A DNA stretch of 64,000 nt from an uncultured Clostridia bacterium (GCA_947589575.1 CANQBM010000001.1:1-64000), one strand, 5' to 3'; numbered from the stretch's first letter, positions 19,001-27,679 are shown. The notes: generated from the letters alone by a model not told the origin. Made by a program: numbers and translations.

Positions 19001-22000
19001 GAAACAAGCGACAGCGTTTTCCTGACATTCGCAAGAACGGCGGTTACTGGCGTAACGCTTGATACCGAAAAAATTGTAGGAGGTAAAATCGGAGAAACAC
19101 AGACGCTTACCCCGACAGTTTTGCCGAAAGGAACACTCGGCATAGGAAATGCGGACTGCAAAGATGTTTACTGGTCGTCAAGTGATGAAAGTATCGCCAC
19201 TGTTGACCAAAGCGGAACGGTTACCTTTGTTGCAGGCGGTGACTGTACGATTTACTGTACAACTTACGACGGAGGCTTTACTGCGCAGTGCGCGGTAAAT
19301 GTTGTTACAAACTATTCCTCGCTTGAGCTTCTTATTTCGCAGTACACTGACCTTTCTCTCAATCCTATTAATTATTATCCTGACAGCTGGAGTGTATATA
19401 CCGGCGCCATGGAAAAAGCAAAGGCTATGGTTGAACAGGGCGGATATTCTCAGAATGAGGTTGACGCAATGACTGCCGAGCTTGAAAACGCTTATAAGAG
19501 CTTACAAAAATATAACTATTTGCAAAAGGTCGAGCTTTATCTTGACGGTGAGCAGACCAAGGAATTTTATCAGTACGATTTAAGCCTGCTTTCGGAAGGT
19601 GTAAGCTACAGAAACGCCGAGCTTAATCTAAATGTAAGACTGTATCCTAATAACGGCTCATACGAATCCGTTAAATGGGAATCGTCAACTTCCAACATTT
19701 CCGTAACAGAGGACGGAAAATGCTCGCCGACTATAAACTCTTCCTGTTACGGAAGTATCACCTGTACTGTAACCGATCACTACGGCAATATATTTACAGA
19801 CTCGGTTTGGGTATCGTTTGCTTTCTATCCCGTTACAGGTCTTGAGCTTTCACATTCAAATATAACCGGCGCGGTCGGCGATACATTTAAACTGAGCTGT
19901 ACAGTTCTTCCCACCGGCACATCACTTTGGCATGTCGGCGCTGCAAGTATTCAGGATTATTACTGGGAATCGGATAATGATAATGTTGCCGAGGTTGCCC
20001 AGGACGGTACGGTTACATTTGTAAGTGCCGGTTCAACAATAGTCCGCGCGGTATCATATGACGGCGGTTTTTACGCTGAATGTGTTGTTTCTACCGATGG
20101 TGACAGGAGCGCGCTTCGCTCCGCTATTGAAGCTTACAAGGACGTTGATTACACCCAGTATGTATACGAATACGGCGTTGCATTTAATGACGCGTATGAG
20201 AACGCTTTGCGCGTTATGGATGACAACACCGTTTCCCAGCAGGATATTGACGACGCCGCGGCAGCGCTAACCGAAGCATATGAAAATCTTATAAGCCATC
20301 CTCTTATCATGGTAGACTCCATTGATATTGCATACACTACATATAAGAAACCTCTGCTCGGCTCGGCAAGTAGTGTCGCAAGCGGCTCGGTTTCATCAAG
20401 CGACGCGCTTTCCGTAAATCTGTCAAATGATTATTCAAACTATAATGATTATAATTATGTAACGCTTACGGCAAATCCGTCACCAGATGGCGCTATGTAT
20501 AAAACGATTACTTGGTCGGTTGATTCATCATATCAGATGAATTCATCAACAAACAGTAACTCAATTACTTTGACGCCTGATAAAAGGTCTGACGGAGGCT
20601 GGGCAAAAATCACCGCCGTGGTTACTGACGATTACAACCGTTCATACACAAGAACCGTTTCGGTTGTTATGTCGGACGACACTATAACGGGCTTTGATAT
20701 TACCGATACAATACAAACAATTTACGCAACCGAACAAGGCAGACAGCTTGCTTACTCGATAAGCGGTTCAGGCTTCACAGACATCAACTGGACTTCTTCA
20801 AATGAAGATGCGTTAAAGGTTGACGAAAACGGTATACTTATCCCCGTTGACAAGGGTTCTGCCACAATTACGGGAAAGACTCTTGACGGCGGATTTACCG
20901 ACTCGGTTACAATAAATGTTTTAACAGATTTCAGTACCCTCGCTGAAAAGCAGGGAGAATATTACACCCTCATTGAAAACGTAAAGGATTCCTATACTTA
21001 CACTCAGGAGTCACTGGATGTTCTGGCGCAGCTTGTTTCTGAGGCGCAAACTATGATTAATGAGGGAAGAGCCACTCAGGCTGAGGTAAATCAAATGATT
21101 TCGGACCTTGACAACGCTTACGGCTCTTTGGTTGAATATGTTGCTGTAAAAGGCGTTTCAATCGGATTTAAGGAGCAATCGGAAGTAAGCCTTGTTAATG
21201 ACGGATATATTCGCTACACGAACACAGTTTCACTTAACGGTAAAAGTATAAATCTTGTACCGGACTTTGAGCCGGCGGGTTCCTTCTTCAAATCAATCAG
21301 CTGGGAATCCTCTAATAAAAATATTACTGTTGATGAAAACGGCGTTCTCACAAACAAAACGGCAAACGCCGGCGTAACAAAAGTTACATGTACCGTAACA
21401 AATGTTTTTGATGAAACATATACCGCAAGCGCGTATGTTTCCTTCGTCCGCTCGGGTGTAACGGGCATAAGTTTCAGTGATGAGATAGTATACGGCGCTC
21501 CCGCCGAAACAGTACAGCTTTCACCTAAAATAACTAATAAGAATAATTCATCATTGTCTTCATCAGTTGTCAAAGACTGTATTTATTCATCTAATAATGA
21601 AGGCATTGCAACAGTTGATGATGACGGAATCGTAACATTTGTTTCCCAGGGTGAGGCTTTAATTACGGTAACAACGCTTGACGGCGGTTACACGGCAACA
21701 ATACGCGCGTTCACCACTTGGGACACAACCGCTCTTCAGGCAGCAATAAAATCAGCCGAATCAATAAACTATATGGATTATTCTTATGATTACGGCATTG
21801 CTTTCAAGACCGCTTACGAAAACGCGGTAACAGTTTATAATAATATATATGCGTCGCAAAATGAAATTGACGAAGCATGTACAAAATTAACCGAGACAAT
21901 GACCGTTCTTCAAGGACACGAATTCGTCCTGCCTGTAGTCACCGTTTCACAAAACGGCGAGGCTGTTGATAGCGGAGCATTAATCCAGACGGATGCAAAC

Positions 22001-22546
22001 GGTACCGCTACACTTAACGTAACGCTTAATGAGGGCGCGATGGTTAAATCGGTTGACATCACAACCTCAAACGAAAACGGAGTAACAGCTAAAATTAACA
22101 ACAACACGCTTATTCTGACAAAAACTGTTGAAACAGGCTCAATCACTGTAACAATTAAAACTGTTGACGATTATGACAGAGAAACTGTCAATACATACGA
22201 TTTCAGCGTTATTGAAAAAATGGTACCCGTAACATCAATTCAGCTTACTGCCGACGGAGAAAACGTAACGGGACCGATTACACATTCCTGCGGCGGTACT
22301 TACACAAAATTCAAGGGAATTACTATCGGATATATTCCTATGCCGGAAAACGCAAACTCAATTACAGGCGTAAGCTATACCTCTTCGGCTCCGGCGTATG
22401 TTTCGGTTGATAACAACGGTATGGTGCAGTTGACAACCGCAGGAAAAGTCAGGTCATCAAATACCGCAACCATTACCTGTACGGTATCCAACGCTGACGG
22501 CTCAACCGTGTCGGCATCCGTACAAATTACAATTATCAGAGCTTAG
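16004..22546 (+). CDS. Giant secreted modular protein (Big_2 Ig-like and FIVAR repeats)
   Basis: A 2180-residue exported protein. The signal peptide covers about residues 1-33 (basic start, hydrophobic core, ATAAFGA cleavage region). After an N-terminal region come bacterial Ig-like (Big_2) domains with ITWTSSDPSIASVD-type motifs. Helical FIVAR-like segments start near residues 841, 1103, 1366, 1643 and 1908. This gives a module of about 265 residues, one helical segment plus two Ig-like folds, repeated five times with divergence. There is no LPxTG, membrane tail or dockerin at its C-terminus, so anchoring is unclear. The start follows AAAGGGGAAG. It may be an adhesin or carbohydrate-binding scaffold. 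The LRR protein 12 nt downstream is probably co-transcribed. Confidence 0.88.
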   Translation: MGRITVKKKAVSIFLAILTVFTGLLPATAAFGANGVEGYYDIELFYKDNGTIIPSYQDDGESTYIEYMTEGQELNLTYKLIDTEMPDNGYIKWYSETPTLVDVTQEGVVKAFDSSKGAVVQSWIDNEVKTIPLVGSVIASVIEKALFNEYIDLDSMDTEAIITVVEGLFGSESLLDKWIESYKGELIDSLRNYLDNINSNIHVQLYSADGTLLDDDYVQICVTKNTEWYANFLPNGTHITNKSQINTTVAVGSKTQLYAITTPLRLHYGVVYSVKSSSIFDKGKVIATVNDSGLVTFKNKGTVTILVSPDTEQIVEGILKLVNYIYALDNTGTLDTDKIAGILIDYVGLDINRTVLAGILDVCFAIKDIAGNAADPVQLTATAVEIIANLVLQFAYNDTITFNVVDAQPLTDFSIEGANTVKEGSQIQLSVTNIQPTAGDTSDITWTSSDPSIASVDPKTGVITGRDAGGSLGSLSSQKCTIYATSAANNIQKSYALTVTGKTGKYLSDVEITGKENLEMNEETDYTYSVFPKRVAESDNLYISWGIQNGTDEDGNPTYVWADSENPATDGIGTIDCKGHYIATDGGKCTIAVKATTGYYLTDNNFYEISSFTDTFVVSNGIPINEINISAVDGTSNGDLNRVVPVEINGKNYTYVTIHKGISEAYFNNGAVISASVYPANASNQTLKWVVDNKYYDNSVSDDTHTATVKQKANHEVADTFNIYAVSEDGKVKSNTITVCVTRNYAVENTINQDSIKITNGQTADATHTISFDGSWTSTAYACYKCNWYSSDESVFTVETKGNDNRDATLTAVDVGTATLYCVSSDGGIIDTCEVTVYPNKQRLKNIVNLCDRTIVKRTDENRSLYNDYMKKLDLAYYVLYDEPMASQNTCDTYANELLFALYKVGGFINIAGVNILGTDKNKLGSDHITVNVGSTTSYTKYSYNFEYEVLPSAAMYSDIVWTSSNSNIKVDKNGKCTPASNDPCSAIITCTVTDYMGNETSDSVFLTFARTAVTGVTLDTEKIVGGKIGETQTLTPTVLPKGTLGIGNADCKDVYWSSSDESIATVDQSGTVTFVAGGDCTIYCTTYDGGFTAQCAVNVVTNYSSLELLISQYTDLSLNPINYYPDSWSVYTGAMEKAKAMVEQGGYSQNEVDAMTAELENAYKSLQKYNYLQKVELYLDGEQTKEFYQYDLSLLSEGVSYRNAELNLNVRLYPNNGSYESVKWESSTSNISVTEDGKCSPTINSSCYGSITCTVTDHYGNIFTDSVWVSFAFYPVTGLELSHSNITGAVGDTFKLSCTVLPTGTSLWHVGAASIQDYYWESDNDNVAEVAQDGTVTFVSAGSTIVRAVSYDGGFYAECVVSTDGDRSALRSAIEAYKDVDYTQYVYEYGVAFNDAYENALRVMDDNTVSQQDIDDAAAALTEAYENLISHPLIMVDSIDIAYTTYKKPLLGSASSVASGSVSSSDALSVNLSNDYSNYNDYNYVTLTANPSPDGAMYKTITWSVDSSYQMNSSTNSNSITLTPDKRSDGGWAKITAVVTDDYNRSYTRTVSVVMSDDTITGFDITDTIQTIYATEQGRQLAYSISGSGFTDINWTSSNEDALKVDENGILIPVDKGSATITGKTLDGGFTDSVTINVLTDFSTLAEKQGEYYTLIENVKDSYTYTQESLDVLAQLVSEAQTMINEGRATQAEVNQMISDLDNAYGSLVEYVAVKGVSIGFKEQSEVSLVNDGYIRYTNTVSLNGKSINLVPDFEPAGSFFKSISWESSNKNITVDENGVLTNKTANAGVTKVTCTVTNVFDETYTASAYVSFVRSGVTGISFSDEIVYGAPAETVQLSPKITNKNNSSLSSSVVKDCIYSSNNEGIATVDDDGIVTFVSQGEALITVTTLDGGYTATIRAFTTWDTTALQAAIKSAESINYMDYSYDYGIAFKTAYENAVTVYNNIYASQNEIDEACTKLTETMTVLQGHEFVLPVVTVSQNGEAVDSGALIQTDANGTATLNVTLNEGAMVKSVDITTSNENGVTAKINNNTLILTKTVETGSITVTIKTVDDYDRETVNTYDFSVIEKMVPVTSIQLTADGENVTGPITHSCGGTYTKFKGITIGYIPMPENANSITGVSYTSSAPAYVSVDNNGMVQLTTAGKVRSSNTATITCTVSNADGSTVSASVQITIIRA

Positions 22547-22558
22547 GGGGGAATAAAT

Positions 22559-23881
22559 ATGAAAAATAAAGCTAAACGGTATTTATCTTTCCTCGTTTGC
22601 GTAACAATGTTTTTAGGATGTTTAGGTATCGGCTTTACCGCCTTTGGCAATGATTTGGTAGCTATTAATTCAGATAATTTCCCCGACGCTGTTTTCAGGT
22701 CGGTTATCTCCGACAGATACGACAGCAATTCTGATGGATTTCTAAGCGCCGCCGAGAGAGATATAAGCTTAATGTCAATACCGGGTATGGCTGATGATGA
22801 GTCCATAAAAACACTAAAGGGTATAGAATACTTCTCAGATTCTCTTACGGTTTTGCGATGCGGCGCCATTAATCTTGAGGAACTTGATACTTCCTCTCTT
22901 GTAAATCTTACATCGCTCACCTGTATGGGAAATATGTTAAAAACACTTGACGTTTCACATAATACAAAGCTTGTTACTCTTAACTGTTCAAGCAATATGC
23001 TGACATCATTGACGCTTGGCTCGTTAAGCTCGCTCAATATGCTGCACTGTTACGCAAACAATCTTACAAGCATAGATGTTTCTAAGCTTACAAATCTCAC
23101 CGATTTCAGATGCGACCAAAACGAACTTACCTCGCTTGATGTTTCAAAAAACACTCTGCTTAAAGAGTTTACCTGCTCAACAAATCATCTTGTTTCACTT
23201 GATTTGAGTAATAATACGGCGCTTGACGCGGTTGTAGGTCCTTCCATAGGCGGACAGACGACTACCGCTCAAGCATTAATGCACGGTGTTGAAATAATAA
23301 TTCCTTTTTCTGTAGATAAAGAAACATGTATTACATCAACATCACTTGACAAGGGTGATTTCTCCGGCTACTCACTCGGAGAGTTTGTTGCCTATGACGT
23401 TAATGATTTCAAAGACGGAGTAGATTACACATACTCAACCTCTTTGCCAAACAGTGAAGATATGACTGTTCATATTGATGTATCAAGAGATTTTTATCAG
23501 GTAAACTTTTATACTGCCGAGGATATGCAGGAATGTTTGGGCGTAAGCTTTGTTAAAGCAAACGGCAGCGCGGCAGAGCCTAAGATTCCCTCTGTTGAGC
23601 CCTGCAAAGCTTTTGACCGCTGGAGCGGGGATGTTACGGATGTAACGGAGGATATGAGGGTTTATATCATATGGAAGGATAATCATTCATATTCTCTCTG
23701 TGCATTTGATAACGGCACGGCAACAATCAATTGTCCGGTATGCAGTGACAGCTACACTGTAATATTTAAGGATTGTATCAACGCAAAAGAAACGGACGGT
23801 AATTATTGTAAATATATAGATGTTGTAAAAGACGGATATATTAATGCAAAGGATTACGCACAGCTTATTAAAATGTTTTAA
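22559..23881 (+). CDS. Secreted leucine-rich-repeat protein with dockerin-like C-terminus
   Basis: A 440-residue exported protein. The signal peptide is at about 1-29. An EF-hand-like loop, DSNSDGFLS, lies near residue 56. Repeats of the Gram-positive LRR type (LTSLDVSKNT, LVSLDLSNNT) span about 95-225. A beta-rich middle with a WSGDVTDVTEDM motif follows, then a CPVC knuckle. The C-terminal YIDVVKDGYINAKDYAQLIK resembles one half of a type I dockerin; the first half is degenerate (FKDCINAKETDG). It might dock onto a cohesin, and no cohesin is visible in the window. The ATG lies behind GGGGGGA, 12 nt after the giant surface protein. Confidence 0.82.
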   Translation: MKNKAKRYLSFLVCVTMFLGCLGIGFTAFGNDLVAINSDNFPDAVFRSVISDRYDSNSDGFLSAAERDISLMSIPGMADDESIKTLKGIEYFSDSLTVLRCGAINLEELDTSSLVNLTSLTCMGNMLKTLDVSHNTKLVTLNCSSNMLTSLTLGSLSSLNMLHCYANNLTSIDVSKLTNLTDFRCDQNELTSLDVSKNTLLKEFTCSTNHLVSLDLSNNTALDAVVGPSIGGQTTTAQALMHGVEIIIPFSVDKETCITSTSLDKGDFSGYSLGEFVAYDVNDFKDGVDYTYSTSLPNSEDMTVHIDVSRDFYQVNFYTAEDMQECLGVSFVKANGSAAEPKIPSVEPCKAFDRWSGDVTDVTEDMRVYIIWKDNHSYSLCAFDNGTATINCPVCSDSYTVIFKDCINAKETDGNYCKYIDVVKDGYINAKDYAQLIKMF

Positions 23882-23894
23882 GCAACAATATTAA

Positions 23895-24221
23895 AGAGGA
23901 ACGGAAATTCCGTTCCTCTCAGACTGTCGATAAAATGGTCTGAACCACGCCTAAATAAAAACAGGTATATAAACATTTTATATATTAAAAAACAAAATAT
24001 CGTTTATTTTATAAAATACTTTTATATTGTGAAAGCCGCTTGAACATCGAATTCAAGCGGCTTTCTGTGTTTTCACCTTTTGGCAATTCTACCGTACCTT
24101 TGTACGCCTACGAATTGCCAAAAGCTAAATTCAGCTCCATTTCTCGAAGTCTGCCAGCGTGTAGAAATTTAATTTTTGGACTTTTTCTACACGCTGAGAG
24201 GAACGGAATTTCCGTTCCTCT
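23895..24221. repeat. Palindrome-ended structured repeat element (copy A)
   Basis: A 327-bp non-coding unit fills the gap between the LRR gene and rsmE. Its ends are exact inverted copies of a 25-bp sequence that is itself a palindrome (AGAGGAACGGAA around one central base). Each is followed inward by CAGnnTGTnGAnAAA. Inside are a 13-bp hairpin at 24032-24064 and another at 24077-24124. The section 24074-24170 recurs near 35035-35130. It resembles a MITE or a structured RNA, with outward-facing terminators at both ends. No transposase is present. Confidence 0.75.
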
Positions 24222-24236
24222 TTTTATATACTGTTC

Positions 24237-24959
24237 TTATTCCAAATTTCCGGTCAAAAGCATTATCGCGGTAAGCGCGGCAACAGGAGCCGTTTGTGTT
24301 CTGAGAATTCTTTTGCCGAGACTTGCCACTTCCGCTCCGTATTTTTTTATCAGTTCAACCTCGCTTTCCTCAAATCCGCCCTCCGGTCCGATATAAAATG
24401 AAACAGACTTTATATCTTTTTCAAGGATTTTACTCAGAGGCTCGCCACCTCCCTCATAAAACAATATTTTTAAATCGCTGCTGTCTTTTTTTACCGCCTG
24501 TTCAAGCGTTTCCATTTCACAGATTTCGGGAACGATTCCCCTTCCGCTTTGCTGCGCCGATTCAAGTGCTATTCTTTGATACCTTATCAGTTTCTTTTTT
24601 GCCGACTTTTCATCAGGTCTGCTTACAGAGCGGTTAGTCAGAACAGGCTTAATTGCCGTTACGCCGAGCTCCGTACATTTTTGAATAATATCTTCCATTT
24701 TGTCATTTTTTGGCACGCCTTGAAAAAGCGAGACCTTTACTGTCGGCTCGCTGTTGTCTGCCTGCTTATAGCAGACGCTGAGAGTCACCTGTCCCGCGTT
24801 TATTTCATCTATTATACAGCCGTAGTCATCTCCGTCTCCGCAGGTGAGAGTCAGCATATCTCCCGTACGCATACGAAGGGATTTTGCAATATGGCGCGAC
24901 TGCTCCTGATTAAGAATAACTTTTCCCTGAGGAATAAAATCCACAAACAATTTCCGCAT
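24237..24959 (-). CDS. rsmE: 16S rRNA (uracil-1498-N3)-methyltransferase RsmE
   Basis: SPOUT-class enzyme of 240 residues that methylates N3 of U1498 in 16S rRNA using S-adenosylmethionine. The PUA-like N-terminal domain contains HIAKSLRMRTGD. The C-terminal knot carries FYIGPEGGFEESEVE and SLGKRILRTQTAPVAAL, the SAM-binding signatures of the family. AAGGATTTTATT precedes the ATG. It is downstream of the OGG-type glycosylase on the same strand (28 nt apart). Confidence 0.95.
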   Translation of the reverse strand: MRKLFVDFIPQGKVILNQEQSRHIAKSLRMRTGDMLTLTCGDGDDYGCIIDEINAGQVTLSVCYKQADNSEPTVKVSLFQGVPKNDKMEDIIQKCTELGVTAIKPVLTNRSVSRPDEKSAKKKLIRYQRIALESAQQSGRGIVPEICEMETLEQAVKKDSSDLKILFYEGGGEPLSKILEKDIKSVSFYIGPEGGFEESEVELIKKYGAEVASLGKRILRTQTAPVAALTAIMLLTGNLE

Positions 24960-24987
24960 AATAAAATCCTTATAAATATGTTAAATA

Positions 24988-25806
24988 TTATAAATTATTT
25001 CTTGCCCAGTGAAAAAGGTACTGCTGGGCAATACCGCCAATGCCGTCAAAACATTCAGGCAGTCCGTTAGGATAATACTCCATAACTCTTTTCATCCAAA
25101 CATCAACGGGAAACGCGTCATAAAATCCGAAGCCGAAAAGCAGGGCGCAGTTTGCAACCTTAACGCCGACCCCGAAGATATTAAGCAGTTCTTTTCTTGC
25201 GTCGTCAAGGGAAAGAGCTTTTATTTTTTCTAAATCTATTTTTCCGACGGCTACATCTTTTGAAAGCCTCTCAAGATATTTTGCACGGTAGCCTGCTCCC
25301 AGCGCCTCGAAATCCTCAACCGTTAAACTACTCAGCCTTTGAGCAGATGGAAAAGAGTAAAAGCCCTCGCAAACCTCATCACCGTACGCTTTGCACAACC
25401 GACCGATAATCCCTTTAATTCTCTTAATATTATTCTGCTGGCTTATAACAAAAGAACACAGCGCCTCCCAGCTGTCCTGGTTAAGTATCCTTATTCCGTA
25501 GTACGCATCGACAGTCGGCGCCAAAAGCCTGTCCTGTTTAAGCCTATTGCAAATTCCGACATAATCCTTATTAAAATCAAAATAATCAAGCCAGACGCTT
25601 TCAAAGTTTTCTTTGGTGGTGTTTTTAAGAATAACGGTATCGCCTTTCTTTGAAATATTGAGAAAAATCCCGCGGACAACACCGCTCCAGCTTCCGTCCT
25701 TCTGCTTTTCCCAGCGAAACGCCTGTCCGCAATCAAGTGTCAAATCAAGGTTTAGACATTTGACATCATTCAGAATAATATCACTGCCTTTATAATCAAC
25801 CGTCAT
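24988..25806 (-). CDS. 8-oxoguanine DNA glycosylase, OGG1/AlkA type
   Basis: Base-excision repair enzyme of 272 residues. The helix-hairpin-helix element LNIFGVGVKVANCALLFG contains the lysine at the OGG1 catalytic position, and PVDVW supplies the conserved aspartate. The N-terminal beta domain has LDCGQAFRW, typical of bacterial OGG1-like proteins. AAGGAG lies before the ATG. It forms a two-gene minus-strand unit with rsmE. The substrate assignment as 8-oxoG comes from family membership. Confidence 0.9.
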   Translation of the reverse strand: MTVDYKGSDIILNDVKCLNLDLTLDCGQAFRWEKQKDGSWSGVVRGIFLNISKKGDTVILKNTTKENFESVWLDYFDFNKDYVGICNRLKQDRLLAPTVDAYYGIRILNQDSWEALCSFVISQQNNIKRIKGIIGRLCKAYGDEVCEGFYSFPSAQRLSSLTVEDFEALGAGYRAKYLERLSKDVAVGKIDLEKIKALSLDDARKELLNIFGVGVKVANCALLFGFGFYDAFPVDVWMKRVMEYYPNGLPECFDGIGGIAQQYLFHWARNNL

Positions 25807-25906
25807 ATTCTTTTTATCTCCTTATCATCACAGAGTAAAGCCTACAGAGAGTATAACATTTTTTTGTCAATAGTGAAAGTAAAAAAGGGCAATTTACACA
25901 AAAATT

Positions 25907-26140
25907 TATTTCAATTTTGTAACTTTTAAAAATGTTGAAAACAATGTGTAAATTTATGAAAATTTAAAATTTTCACGTATTTTTAAGTTTTCAACAATAA
26001 AAAATCCACTAAATAAAGGGGAAATTTACATAGTTTTTAACATTTTCCACATAGTTTTCCACAAGAAAAAGGGTTTTAACAAATATACTTTTGGTTATAT
26101 AAAACCATTTGTCAAGTAAATTTTTTTGAAATTTTTCACA
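25907..26140. other. AT-rich intergenic region with DnaA-box-like cluster
   Basis: This gene-free stretch between two divergent genes carries TTTTCCACA at 26043-26051 and 26055-26063, TTTTCAACA at 25988-25996, and its complement at 25933-25941. It also carries TTTTTAACA at 26034-26042 and TTTTTCACA at 26132-26140. The same motif family fills the dnaA-dnaN gap. It is very AT-rich and could be a second origin part or a DnaA-titrating site. Confidence 0.5.
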
Positions 26141-26223
26141 AATATCGACAAAAAATTTTTCGTATATTTACACCTTAAAAATCCTACACTAATTGTATAA
26201 AAATGAAAGGAATAAATCAAAAA

Positions 26224-26490
26224 ATGATAAAGGGTGTCAATAAACAGATTTTGGAAGTGACGAATACGGAAAATCCATATTTTGAAAAAATAATTTTTTT
26301 CGTTAAACCGGAATATAAAAACGAAGATAGGAAAAAACTACAAAAGGAGGCAGAGGCTCTCGCCACTATTGCCCAAAAACCGCCGCGCGCAAGAGTCAGC
26401 AAGAAAAGGATTATCCGAATTGTTGCAAACTCCGTTTTGTTTACAATAGCAGGCTTTGCCTTATCTTTTTTAATTAATACATTTATATAA
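26224..26490 (+). CDS. Small membrane protein upstream of sleB
   Basis: An 88-residue protein with one C-terminal membrane helix (last 25 residues) and an N-terminal soluble part opening MIKGVNKQILEVTNTENPYFEK. This opening resembles a conserved clostridial family of unknown function, as far as I can recall. The ATG at 26224 is chosen because the family-like sequence starts there and AAGGA lies 12 nt before it; an ATG at 26203 would add seven residues but has no ribosome site. It lies 12 nt upstream of sleB, so probably acts in or near the spore envelope. That is inference from position. Confidence 0.7.
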   Translation: MIKGVNKQILEVTNTENPYFEKIIFFVKPEYKNEDRKKLQKEAEALATIAQKPPRARVSKKRIIRIVANSVLFTIAGFALSFLINTFI

Positions 26491-26502
26491 AGGGAGATTA
26501 AT

Positions 26503-27216
26503 ATGACAGTCTATAAAGCAATGAAAAATTTTATAGCCGCGTTAGTAGTAACGGCAATTCTCGTTTCCGGAACAGTTTTAGGCGGAGTCGGATACCTTGC
26601 GTTTTCCGACAGCTCACAAGGTTCATATGCCGTTTCCAGACTCGGCTCAACAGGTTCAGAGGTAAAATCAATACAGAAAAAGCTGTCCTCACTCGGTTAC
26701 TACAACGGCTCGGTTGACGGCATTTACGGACAGGCAACAAAATCCGCGGTGACTGCCTTTCAGCGCAACTGCGGTATTACCGCCGACGGAATATGCGGTA
26801 ACCAGACGCTGCTGTATTTAGGTCTTGGAGGAAGCGGCGGCTCGTCAAACAGTACAAGCTACTCAAATTCCGATGTCGAGCTGTTAGGTAAGCTTATCAG
26901 CGCAGAGGCGCGAGGTGAAAGTTATGAAGGCCAGGTTGCCGTTGGCGCAGTAGTCCTCAACCGCGTCAAGCACCCATCCTTTCCTGATTCAATCAGCGGC
27001 GTTATCTATCAGAACGGTGCATTTTCCTGCGTAAACGATTCTAACTGGTACGCTGCAATCGCCGATTCTGCAAGGCGTGCCGCAATCGACGCATTAAACG
27101 GCTGGGACCCTTCAGGCGGCGCAATCTATTATTACAACGCCAAAAAGACAACAAACTCCTTTATGCACTCACGACCTGTTATAAAGGTAATCGGGGATCA
27201 CAGATTCTGTAAATAA
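26503..27216 (+). CDS. sleB: Spore cortex-lytic enzyme SleB-like
   Basis: A 237-residue exported cell-wall hydrolase. It has an N-terminal signal or anchor helix at about 8-34 and a peptidoglycan-binding domain at 45-105 (GSEVKSIQKKLSSLGYY, DGIYGQATKSAVTAFQ). A Gly/Ser-rich linker leads to a Hydrolase_2 (SleB/CwlJ) domain with LISAEARGESYEGQVAVGAVVLNR, which contains the catalytic glutamate. SleB cleaves muramic-lactam cortex peptidoglycan during germination. It points to an endospore-forming host. GGGAG precedes the ATG. Confidence 0.9.
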   Translation: MTVYKAMKNFIAALVVTAILVSGTVLGGVGYLAFSDSSQGSYAVSRLGSTGSEVKSIQKKLSSLGYYNGSVDGIYGQATKSAVTAFQRNCGITADGICGNQTLLYLGLGGSGGSSNSTSYSNSDVELLGKLISAEARGESYEGQVAVGAVVLNRVKHPSFPDSISGVIYQNGAFSCVNDSNWYAAIADSARRAAIDALNGWDPSGGAIYYYNAKKTTNSFMHSRPVIKVIGDHRFCK

Positions 27217-27273
27217 GAAATAGACTTATTCGTCGTAATTCAAAGCCTTATTATAACCTTATTATAATAAAAA

Positions 27274-27303
27274 GCCGGCGGATAAATCCCGCCGGTAAAT
27301 TTT
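27274..27303. terminator. Bidirectional terminator between sleB and a convergent gene
   Basis: CCGGCGG / CCGCCGG forms a 7-bp GC stem with TAAATTTTTT on the right and, read on the minus strand, CTTTTTATTAT on the left. It ends both sleB and the minus-strand gene. Confidence 0.8.
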
Positions 27304-27636
27304 TTAAAATATTATCAAATACCCAAGTGCGCCGTAAACGGAAGTTAAAAGCACCAACAGCTTTGACAAAGTCGTTGGTTTGCCCTTTGCTACGGCGATA
27401 ACAACAGCCACAGCCGACGGAATAAGTCCGAGCCACGCCATAATTATCTGCGGTACAAATTCTGCCTGCAAAGACGTCGCGTCAATAATTGTCACAAGTA
27501 TACCAAGCATAATCGCAAGGGAAAAAAATATTTTATGTACTGTTTCATCTTTTTTAGGTACAAACATAAATATGCCTGTAACTATAAATGAAAACAGAAT
27601 AACAACCTCTAAAATAAATAACGGACCTAAAGCCAT
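27304..27636 (-). CDS. Small polytopic membrane protein
   Basis: A 110-residue hydrophobic protein with probably four membrane helices and short loops (FVPKKDETVHK, VAKGKPTTLSK). No motif of a known transporter or enzyme is visible, so the function is unknown. AAGGAG lies before the ATG. It is convergent with sleB and shares its terminator. Confidence 0.7.
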   Translation of the reverse strand: MALGPLFILEVVILFSFIVTGIFMFVPKKDETVHKIFFSLAIMLGILVTIIDATSLQAEFVPQIIMAWLGLIPSAVAVVIAVAKGKPTTLSKLLVLLTSVYGALGYLIIF

Positions 27637-27679
27637 AATCTGTCTCCTTATTAAATATAAATACTTATTATATCCGTAA

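Noticed and set aside
24988-25806. Plus-strand frames opposite the glycosylase gene
   Set aside because: Several are 60-100 codons long, but they lie wholly opposite a clear OGG-type gene and have no protein motifs.
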